This document shows positions 54,212 through 64,000 of a stretch of DNA of 64,000 nucleotides, piece by piece (the first letter of the stretch is position 1; each line of letters starts with the position of its first letter). Under the pieces are notes generated by a model. The model did no database searches. It saw nothing but the letters and a program-made list of their open reading frames with translations, and was not told where the DNA came from. Position numbers and translations under genes: made by a program. The stretch is from Calycina herbarum (taxonomy: Eukaryota; Ascomycota; Leotiomycetes; Helotiales; Pezizellaceae): assembly GCA_001414485.1 (NCBI GenBank), contig LLEY01000081.1:213581-277580 (forward strand), given 5' to 3'.

Positions 54212-57200
54212 TAAGTTCACAAGAATTATTAAACTAACATACTGGTTCACAGAATCTCAAGCCCGTTCGTCGCAATGTAGGAGTCCAAACTTCGATGTGA
54301 TATTGGTGATATTCTGGTTCACCTTCCCAGGCAGTCATCGATATCATTCGAAAAAGGCGTAGGAAAAGAAGAATTCCCCTTTTTTCTATTTTTCTAGCCG
54401 CTTTCGTAAGGTACTTGAGGTTGTCCTAGGTTATCTAGGGGTTATGGAGGTGTTGTTAGCAAGCCAAAGAAAGGCGGGGGAACCCTGACGGAAAGAAAGC
54501 GGTTATTTCATGGGCAATATACGATGTCCGGTACATGGGCGGGAAGAGAATGAGTTATGGGAATAGTTACTGGGAGTCGATAACCACCAATTCTTATTAG
54601 CACTCGAAAAAACGTGTTCTTCCCTGAGCTCTCTAGCAAACACAATGATCCTGAGATTCGGGGGTACAAAACGAGCACTCTACATATTATTGATGGGCAT
54701 GGAAAAGTCACGCAACGATGGAAATCTAACCTTAATGGTTTCTCCACACTCGAAATTAATTAGAGGCCCAAATAGTACAATGGTACCAGAGAATGCCTCA
54801 CATTTGTTTCACAGAAGTGTCTGTTCCTCCTCTTGATTCGTTCACTTAGATTTCCTCTACTGATTAGAGACAATTTCGACAGCGGCTTGTAGTTACGACA
54901 GTAAAAGTCGTGCTTAGTAGAATCTTCCGAACCCCGCTTCCGTACTACAGAAACCTCTAAAATTCTAATCCCGTCCGACGTCCAATAGTGAAAAAGGGCG
55001 ACCATCTTTTGTGACGTTATTCCACGACCGCACTCCGAAATAGGGGGGATTCTTGGACTTTCGGGAGTAAGATGTTATTCCCTGCAAACAGCGGAATATT
55101 CGGCGGGGCATATAGTAGCATGCAAAACGATATTCTTCATTTCCTAAGAGACATTTACGTCTTCTATATTCCTAGATGACGACAGCGCCTATTCGGAGTT
55201 GTTGGTCCTGCTCCTTCCCCTATGAGTATCTGTAAAACCGGGTATCCCTCGCCTTGAAGAATAATACAGGCGCGAAATTTATCGAAATAATAGCTTCTCT
55301 CCCATCTAAAAAGCATTGCACTGTACTAAGATCTGTTAATGAGCCTCTGCCCTTGAAATTCTTAAACCCAGAAATGATCAATATAGGCGAAAGAACATAT
55401 AAGATTAAAGCTTTCTCCAACTGTTCAAGTCATAAAGATATCCCAGAGACAAACTGGTCGAGCGTCGCTCGACAGAACATGAGCACAAGTCAAAGAACCG
55501 AAAGTTGGTAATAAACCTCTTATATAGTCACCTGTTAATTTCCACCCACTATTCATCGAGATTAGAAATGAAAATTGACAGTGCCTTGCAATTCGACCGT
55601 AGATACAAACTACCAACCATCAAACTCCTTTCTTCCCCACCCCACAACCAACCTAGCGCCCGGAATATCCAACCAGAAAGCTTCACGCGAGAGTCCCATC
55701 AACACTCCGTATTGAAAGTCCACCCTCTTACGAACACCCAACCAGACTAGTCGATGATTTGATATTTTGATTCTCTCTCCCAAACCACACTCAACGACCT
55801 CTCCTCTTAAATACGATAATATCCCAACCAAACCCTCGCTCCTGCTTGCCCAGAATTCTCGCCTGAACATTGACGAGTGAGTACAAATGAGGATATATAT
55901 CATCAGATCCCCCCTTCCTCCCACTTTCCAAAACAACAACAACTCAACCCACCCCTCCAAACCCACAAGAACAAGCAACCCCATCCAGAAACCCACCCCC
56001 AAACAATATCTCAAAACCCCCCAACTCATCCACAATCCACAATCTCCACCCTCCACCGTCCAACTCCAGTACCCAGAAAACCAGACTCAAGAACGGGATA
56101 AAACCCCCCCACAACCAAATTTACCATTTCCAAGGCTCAGAGAAACTGGGATATCTCTTATTCAATCATCCTCCATCCTCTCACGACCAACACCAAGAGC
56201 CAGTCATAACCGCAGATCAATATTCCTCCTACACACTCTTCTCACCTTATGTATCCCCACCGATTTCAAATCCACACATTAAACCACTCAAACGCCAGGA
56301 ATGCAAACGACAGAAACTCTCAATAAATCTCCACCTCTCTTGCGCCAAGCAACTGTCTCAAAACCAAAATCTTGTGAACGAAAGACCTTGGAAGTTTCGT
56401 TCGGTCTTAAAGACTGAAAACCAATAGTCACTTTCATCAGTATTCCTTCAAAGCGACAAAAAAGCCTCAAAAGAACCCAGTTCTGCTTCCCCTCGGCTGT
56501 CGTAGTACCCTAGTACTTCACCCACTCCCTCAATTTCTACCTCTCGACTCTCGAGTTCTCAATCTCTAGATACTCCGCCCCTCTCAGCCCCACCTAAAAT
56601 CCAGGTTTATGAGCAGAAGCTGGCTAAGGGAGGGTGTGGGTATCCACATTTTTATTCTCTATACTCTTCACATTCCAAATCTCACAGAGTCATGGTGGCA
56701 AAGGGTTTGAGGTGAGATATCCTATTAACAGTACTAAACTAAGCTAAACTAAGCTAAATTAAACTTGAGAGAGAAACGAGCTCGCGAAAAGAAAAAGCCA
56801 AAACCTAAAAGCAAGAGCAGAGTACGAAAGAAAGAAGAAAAAGAGGCAAACAAGCATCAAAGATTTTAGCCGTGAGGCACCAGAAAATATATATAAAGAA
56901 ACCCCAATTTCCTCCCCACTTTTCCCATCCTCGCGGATCCTTCCAATTTCTTACGTTTCCCCTTCCTATCCCAGTCCTCCCTTTGTCCTCGCGGATCGTT
57001 CAGTTTTCAGTCGTCTGCCGAGTTCTGTCGTCTTCCCTCGACTCATCACACGGCCATATAAGAGACAAGACAGGAAAATTAAAATCAAAAACTCAAATCA
57101 AATAAGAAGTATAGAAAAGTATATAGAAATAAGTTTAGATATATATAAAAAACCCCCTCGGGGATATGAAGAGAGAGAAAATGATCGTAAGAAAAGGTAA

Positions 57201-57683
57201 AATACAAGAGGTGTGAATTCTCTCTTCTTCCTCTTCAATCTTTGAATCTTTCTGTACAAATGTACAACATCCACAAACAACAGTAAAATCCACACCAACC
57301 CTTTTTGTCGTCCCCTCCCCATTTCCAAGCCCATCTCCTCCCAATTGGTGGCCCGTTCTCGTCCTCGCTCGCTCGTATAAACACCACAACCACCAAGCCA
57401 TAAAGTCATGAATCATGCCCCAAAAAACATCCCAGAACAAAACACGCTGCTGAACTCAAACTCAAACTCTCAGCTCAGAAATAGATATAAAGTGGGGGGT
57501 ATCGAAGTTATATAAATAGTCGCAAAAGAACAGAAGCGCAAAAAATGAGGAGTGATAAATGATAAAAAAGACTATAGAAATAAATGATCAAAAAAGAACG
57601 CCGATGCTTGCATGCGTATGCTAAAAAGTCTTTCATATATATAAAAAACGGAAGAAACCTCGATCGAACAAAGGGAGAAGATT
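54212..57683. other. Long intergenic region
   Basis: No gene is supported. Several 60-85-residue frames (for example + at 55254 and - at 54508) have no recognisable features, and neither strand gave phase-matching exons. 55880-56230 is CA-rich with Asn/Pro-biased reading, and 57100-57683 is the AT-rich 3' flank of the WD gene. Confidence 0.45.
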
Positions 57684-60600
57684 TTAAATCATCCCACCCT
57701 GCATCTCCTGCATAGCTGCGGATTGCATAGCAGCCTTGACCTCCCGTGGATGCCTCTCAGAGACACTCCCACTATTAGGTAAAGGAGGCGAAGAAATCGA
57801 AGGTCGTCGTGCCGGACCCCAATTTGGCGGTGGAACACTCTCGTATGGACTTTGACCTTGTTCCATAGGTGGACTCTTGGTTCCATTTCGTCCTCGACTT
57901 GCGCTACGGAGACGTTCAGCGGCGCGGGTGAAGCGTCCGGAAATGCTGTTGTCGGTCTCGCTTCGTCCGCGGCTGTGACCCATGGAGCGGTTACGGGTGT
58001 GGCCTTGGGCGAATGGTGGTTGAGGTGGGGTGAGAGCTTCGGTTGTTGGGGAGCGGGTCTTGTCTTCTTCGTCGTCCATTACGATTTCGATGTCTGCGGA
58101 TCCGGTGGAGACGCCTGATACCATTGAGGTGGTGTTGTTAGGGTTGTTTGGATTGTATAGTGGAGCGGGTGGTGGAGGTGGTGGAGTTGCCAGATGTTGC
58201 AATTGAGGGATGATCGGTGGAGCAGGGGGTGGCGGAGGTGGAGGTGGAACCAAGTTGTCATTTGCCGGATTGGTTTGTCGAGCACTCGATTCCATGGTCT
58301 CATCAATACCTCCCATCACAGCGGGGCTGTGTGTCGAATACACTGGACTGTTATTTCTAGCCTCATATCCTAAAGTCCCTGGTTGCGCCTCTCCGGGGTT
58401 AATCTTTCGAGGAGATGGAACAGGGGATCTTTGAGCGTTTGGCTCCTGTGTTTTTCTTCGACTACTTGGTGGAAGGGCCGCCTGGAAAGCTGGATGAGTT
58501 GGTAAAGCTGCAGGTAGCGCATGTGGTGAAGCAGGCTCTTCGGGAATAGGAGCAGATGCACATCGTGCAGGTCCACGACGAGGCGCGGCTGTGTAAGTTG
58601 TCTTTGGTAAAGGCCCAAGAGTCTCAAAAGCACTGTTGTAGGATATCGCATTCAAACTGCCCCAGTTTGAACCTATTGGTGAGTCATTCTCATACTTGTC
58701 GGGAATTTGAGGAACCTCTGGAATGTTGTGTCCATCGGGGTCATATTTTGGATGTCTCATGGCTCTGGGGGTTGCTGGAAGTCCAACTTGCACTGATGAT
58801 CCATTACTGTCTTTCAAAGAAGCAGGTGAAGTCTGAATGTTAGATGGTGATGTTGTTTGACTTCGAGGGGGTTGTTGAGACTGCCCAGAAGAGGATCTGT
58901 GAAGATCTGGCGACGGGTGGCGATACGTGATGGGCGATAATGTTGCAATTTCCTCTGGGTGGACAATCGGGGGAGCCATCGGTCTCAGCGCAAGAGATTT
59001 GCGTCTCTCCTCGAGCTCACGTGCTGCTTGCTCCTTTTTTAAAGTGCGAGCATCCTTGATTAGATTCAAGTCCCCAGCTTCACGCCCCGATGTGGAACGA
59101 GCATGAGATGGCTGTCTTTCACGCTTTGGTGGAGAAGGCTCCTTGGGCTCTTTCCTCGCCCGACTAGCATCCCTCTCAGCTGGACGGCGGCTGCTTGATC
59201 GGTCCCGTCTTCTCCTCTCTGGAGATTCTTGGCGAGCAGTACTCGTTCCACGTTCTCTCATACGGCTGGTGCTTCTGTGTCGAGATCTAAAACGCTCTTG
59301 ATCCGCGTGTGCCCTTTTCAAATCTTCTTCGTCTTCATCCTGGTAAAACTTGGCTTGGGGTGACATTGGAAGAGGGGAGGATGGAGAACGCATCGCAGAA
59401 CCCTCGCGACCTTGGCTTCTGCCTCTAGACCTTGTATCAATCATGGTCAACTTTCCCATGGGGCTTGGCTGGCGGCTTGTGTTGCGGCTTTGGACTCGGC
59501 TTGTGGCTCTAGAGTGTACTTGCTTTGGTTCTGGAGATGTACGACGAACTCGGCTAGGGTGTCGTGAAGTCTTGACTCTGGAGCGACTTGACTCCCTTGG
59601 GCGCCTCGATTGAGTTGTGGTAGTGGTGGTCACGGAATCGGTAGGCGAAAAGGGGCCTGTGGTGGAACCGAGATCAATGAGATCCTCCGGTGACATTGGG
59701 ACTGGCGAAGTTGGTGACCGTTTTGCGGGTTTGATATACCTAGCGTTGTTGCGGCCACGGTCTTCGGAAGGCTCCCTCGTTCGTGGCTTACGACTACTAC
59801 TGCGAGCTCTACCTGATCGATCACGGCTGCTTTGTCTCGTTCGTTGCTTTTCAGAATGATACTGAGCAGAGTCTAGGCTGCTGATGTATTGATCAAGGCT
59901 TCTTCCCGTCACAACCGGACTTGCGCCTCCCATGCTTCTGTAACTTCTTTCGCTAGCAACAGGGCTTCTTGTGCTGGATGCGACCGATTCGGCTACGGAA
60001 CGCGAGGTTGCAGTGAGTCTGGAAGAAGCAATTGATGGATCCGGAGAAGTCATGTAATCACCAGTAATGATTGACTCCATCGGTGGCCATTGAATTTGAA
60101 GCCCATCAGGTTTACGATCTCGAGAACCATTTCGATGACGAGCTGCTGCACTCTGACGCGTGAAAGATTCAGGCGTAGGCGATGGAAGTGCCTGGAGCTT
60201 GAATTTTGGCTTCTCCATCATTGGGCTCGCTGTAGATGCTCTTTCTATAGGATTGTACCTGGCCGAGTTGAGTTGCAAATCTGGTTGAGGTTGTGACGCA
60301 TTGTTTGTAGCACGAGACCGCGCCATATCTTCATTCCTTTCTCTATCAGAACCGGAGTCTGCGGGAGTAGGTAAGTTTGCGCCCACAAGCTTTCCTTGGG
60401 GAAGAGTGACATCGGATGGCATTTCGCCAATTGAAGGGAGTCTCTGTCTCGAGAATCCACCTGGGGTTGCAGTTCGTGCCGAAGCTGGGGTGTTGTAAAC
60501 ACTTCGATTACTTGGTCTTAGGAAAGCAGTTGCATCACCTTGTGGCGACAATGCCGATTCTGCAATTGGAGTGACACCACCACCACCAACTGGCGTACGG

Positions 60601-63155
60601 TCATCCTCACCAACTCCAAAGAATTTGGATTTCGCGGTCTTGTCGCCGAAAGAAGTAATCAGCTTGAGAGCGGATGTCTTGGCGATACTTCGTTGAGGGC
60701 CTCTGGCTCCAGGTGGGGATAATGGAGGACTGAGAAGTTCTGGGATACTCTGGTTTTGGAGTTGCTTGAAAGTTAAAGCTTGTGCAGTTGGCGAAAACCA
60801 CGGCTCGGTTGATTCTGTTCCAGTGCAAGAGAAACATCTGATGGCCAATTGCTGCTGACCATGTTGAACTGCCCACTCACCCCATTTCCTAACTAATTCC
60901 GACTGTCGCGACCAATCCGCAGGGAAGACTAGACAAGTCAAGATCAGAGCCTCCATATAACGCTTGTGAGAAACGTATATTTCAATCGCATCATTTTGGT
61001 CGCCCATCCCAACCAAGATAGTTGCAGCCGTGTGTACATCCCCCTTCTCGAGCAAGCGTTGAACAAATGCGCGAGCGACCTTTGCTTGTGAAGAAGTTCC
61101 TCCGATACCACACAAAGCGAGGAGCATCCAGTCGGAAGAAGTCATGGAATCAGAGTTTGCAGCAGCCAAAACATCGGTATCAATATCACCCAGCCATTTC
61201 GCAAGTAGGAGTCGATTGGGGGATCCCATAGGGTGTCTAGACAATTCATCCTGAATCATTGTGTCAACCTCACCATTCCATCCAAAAATGGTGCTGAGCA
61301 TCTGCCTTCGGAGATCATTGACCGTAAGATGGGTGTTGTCTAGGACTTGTGGGTGACTATAAGGAATGTCGCTTAATCTAGATTTAGTAAACTTGAATAA
61401 CTCCAAAACAGGCCCTGCTTCCTCGGGACTGCGGAGAACTTCCTGGCGTAATCTGGATTGTCTTGGTCTGGATCGATGCGAGACATGTGAAGATGTCACG
61501 CTACTCATCGAAAGGCTGTCACGGCTAGCCATTGACGGTTCTCGAGTATGAATGGAAGAGCCCATAGACATGGTCGTAGCAGCTTCGCTGTGCTGTCCAC
61601 GTGATGTTACAGAATGTGGTTTTGCTTTACGATGTTCACGATGACGAGTTCGAGATCCTGCTGAAGATTGCGAGGTCGTAGAGGCTCTGCTTCTCGAAGA
61701 GACAGGGCTGAGCGTCTCGGAACGATCAACCGGCTCCTGTCTCTCCATCTCAAGCTTGTCCATCTCTCGAGCTATCCTTGCCAGTGGTGACATGTGGTCT
61801 TCTTCACTTTCAGAGATATCAATATTGATCGGCATCGCCGACATCTCAGCCTGGGCCGGGGCCGTAGAGGTCTTTTGTTTCATTTGTTCCTCGATCGACA
61901 CTGGCGGTGATGGAGGAAGTAGATTGGCTGGATGCTGCACATTTGCCACCAACTGCGCTGGAATATTGAGGTCGAATTGCTGAGCCGTATTGTTGGAACC
62001 CAATGTAAACAGGGTGGCACCAGGGCCATACACCGCCAGACCTCTGACGGTTGCCAATGTAGGTATTGGGTCGAATGTGACATGCTTGGTACGAACATCC
62101 CACGAGGCGGTTTCGCTGAACAGGGGTATGGTCAGCAATTTGTTTCGCTAAGCGCGCGGCTTCGGCCACACCACATGTAGAATGAGATCACTTACCTCTC
62201 CGAATACTGAATAATACGCCCATTTTTGGACCAGGCTAACCAATTGGGTCCTGTCTGAAAGTTTTCTGATTTCTTCAGAACCCGCACGACCTTTGCAGTG
62301 TCGGTGCTGGTGGGTGATTTGGCAATACTCCACACACGAAGATCTCCATCGTTTGTTTGGGTTGCTAGCATGTCGGATTTCTGCCTTGATGAGGATCCAT
62401 GCCATGCCAGTGTGACAATTGGAGATGGTCCTCTGGATGTGGTCAAATTATGCAGAATTGTAAATCTTGGTTGTAAAGCCGCAATCATGAGAGATCCATT
62501 TGAAAAGCTGTAAAATATTAGCAGGTATAGTATATGAGGAATTGAATTTCATACCCAATCGCATATGTTCTACAATCAGCAGCTGGTGCTAAAGCTGTAA
62601 CTGGAATTTGGTCTATCGTTCTAGCTGAAATGTGCTCCGAGGTCGAGGGCTCGAACAAAATAACGTTTCCTTGGGCATTTCCTGGACCAATCAGTAACTC
62701 TACATCAGGGGTAAACATCAAGACATACCAAACGCGACATTTCCATTTCGCATCCATGCTGCCACGGTGAGATTTTCATAAGACGCAAATCTTGCAATTT
62801 CGTCGCCCGTCATACAATCCCATACAATGGCGGTCTGCCCAACATCGTAACTCACTACTAATCTTCCTGCTCCCCTATCACTAACTGTATCAACGGCCAA
62901 CAATACAATTTCCTCCGTATGCCTTGAGAAACGCCTCTCGATGGTCAGAGTATCGTGGTGACAACAAACGACTGAACTACCCTGAGCATATAGAAACATG
63001 GAAGCTGTGGCTGCGCATGGCTCGAATTGGCGGGTGTGTTCCGCTGGCATGCTTTTACTGATTTCGGCCAATGTTGCCAGTTTCCCCCTCGATGAATGTC
63101 CAGAGCTCATCGAGATGGAGCGGTTCCTCGCCATATGTCCGGCGGACATGGCCAT
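57684..63155 (-). CDS. Large WD40 / low-complexity protein
   Basis: complement(join(57684..62115,62196..62507,62555..62681,62729..63155)), 1765 aa, phases consistent. Introns are 80, 47 and 47 nt. Residues 1 to ~390 form a WD40-like beta-propeller: repeated blades such as TAIVWDCMTGDEIARFASYE, QGNVILFEPSTSEHISARTI, NDGDLRVWSIAKS and ETASWDVRTKHVTFD. After a Ser/Arg stretch, a helical region at about 510-745 (LRRQMLSTIFGWNGEVDTMI, HTAATILVGMGDQNDAIEIY, VSHKRYMEALILTCLVFPAD) suggests a TPR/alpha-solenoid. The rest is basic/Ser-rich, with an SR-like zone around 1080-1250 and a poly-Pro segment near 1610-1640. Layout (propeller, then helical repeats, then disordered tail) resembles trafficking or RNP scaffold proteins such as Gemin5, but I assign no function. 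Start MAMSAGHMARN at 63155 is the first ATG in the exon. Confidence 0.85.
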
Positions 63156-64000
63156 AGTTACTTGGTTCTGCTATCTGCACCAGGACGAGCAAAAGAGTTA
63201 GTGGGACCGCTATATGTGGATCATGACTCCAATGGATGGGTACATGGCATATATTGGGGAATATGGGCACCAGCGTCGCCTTGCCTTGTATACGTCTTTG
63301 TATACGGGACTTTTGGGGAGGAAGCACTTACAGATCTCGCGATACTTCTGCCGCCCCACCAATTTTCGCGGCCCTGCAGTACAGGGCAAAAGATTCCACG
63401 CCCAATTCTTTTCCACCTCGTCACATGGATATGCTAGCTGCCCGATGTCGGTGTAATATGAAGATGTACCGATTCCACGGGGGACCGAGTTCAGTTAGTT
63501 GTACAATTGGCGACGGCTGCAATGCAAGCTCGTGCTCGTACCTGTGTACCGCGTGGGTTTCGGTGGTGGAAGAGGATCAATGGATGAAGAATGGAGGGGA
63601 GAGAGACGTTGAAGTGCAACGACGTCGGACAATGGGCAAAAAGAGGAGCACGGGACTGCGTGGAAATAACTGGACATTCAACTATGTGATTGTATGTGAT
63701 TGTGGATGGTGGCTCTCTGTACGGCTCAGACCCCGTGGGCGTCTGGGACCGGCGGGATGGGATTGCAGGCGAAGGGGTTAAGGGTTATGCGTGTGTGAGG
63801 TGTGAGGTGTGAGGGTGTAGTCGGCGCTTCAATTGGGGGCCAAGGGGGGCCAAGGGGGGCGAAAGGGGGCTTGATGAAGCAAGATACGCGCAGTTCAAGA
63901 CAGAAAGAGCAATAGACAAAAAACAGGAAAAGTCAGTGGTGGAGAGAGTGAGGCCATCCGGAGTATATCAACTGCAAACTCGGCAGACTCGTCGCGGAGG
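63156..64000. other. Upstream region of the WD gene
   Basis: No gene is supported. It contains short tandem GTGTGAG repeats (about 63791-63814) and a G-run cluster at 63835-63869. Confidence 0.5.
63835..63869 (+). other. Potential G-quadruplex cluster
   Basis: Four runs of five to six G separated by CCAA, CCAA and CGAAA (G5, G6, G6, G5). This meets the usual pattern for a G-quadruplex. It lies about 700 bp upstream of the WD gene. Confidence 0.55.

Noticed and set aside
55254..55511. 85-aa frame in the 54-57 kb gap
   Set aside because: No domain, no neighbours in phase, no promoter.
55887..56282. 131-aa Asn/Pro/Thr-rich frame
   Set aside because: A CA-rich non-coding tract gives this composition in any frame.

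Overview
The window is nuclear DNA of a filamentous ascomycete. Most spliced genes carry short introns (about 45-100 nt, GT...AG, often with a CTAAC or CTGAC-like branch site). The content includes a HET-domain protein, a fungal Zn2Cys6 regulator, a CreD-type arrestin and a filamentous-fungal UPF3. AT-rich, gene-poor tracts separate compact housekeeping genes. The overall style fits Leotiomycetes (Botrytis/Sclerotinia relatives), but that placement is an inference from general resemblance, not from a search.

Layout. 0.7-4.6 kb: creD-type alpha-arrestin and the F1-ATPase assembly factor ATP12, both on +. 5.5-9.6 kb: a repeat-containing orphan protein, then a tandem pair of small single-pass membrane proteins that look like a roughly 1.2-kb duplication, with an inverted-repeat (MITE-like) element between them. 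10.2-13.7 kb (-): a small three-exon gene too fragmented to show as an ORF, a Gly/Ser-rich BTB-like protein and an Mpv17/PMP22-family membrane protein. 15.9-17.9 kb (+): a cysteine-rich protein of unknown function. 18.9-22.5 kb (-): the ribosome-maturation GTPase EFL1/RIA1, with a 21-nt microexon. 23.8-27.3 kb (+): a two-PH-domain protein and an ABM-like small protein. 28.2-33.8 kb (-): a PNPOx-like protein and two coiled-coil proteins, separated by long non-coding stretches. 36.1-42.2 kb: threonine synthase, a SIT4/PP6 phosphatase and divergently UPF3. 43.5-54.2 kb is an accessory-looking block: HET-domain protein, FAD monooxygenase, a disrupted amidase pseudogene, a divergent Zn2Cys6 regulator and a BTB-domain pseudogene. 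54.2-57.7 kb has no gene I can support. 57.7-63.2 kb (-): a 1765-residue WD40/low-complexity protein.

Functionally, housekeeping genes (mitochondrial ATPase assembly, 60S maturation, NMD, threonine synthesis, PP6 signalling) alternate with lineage-specific or decaying genes. The decayed amidase shares its upstream region with the intact Zn2Cys6 gene, which suggests a regulator that has lost at least one neighbour. All exon boundaries were derived by hand from splice signals, phase agreement and family conservation; no search was run.
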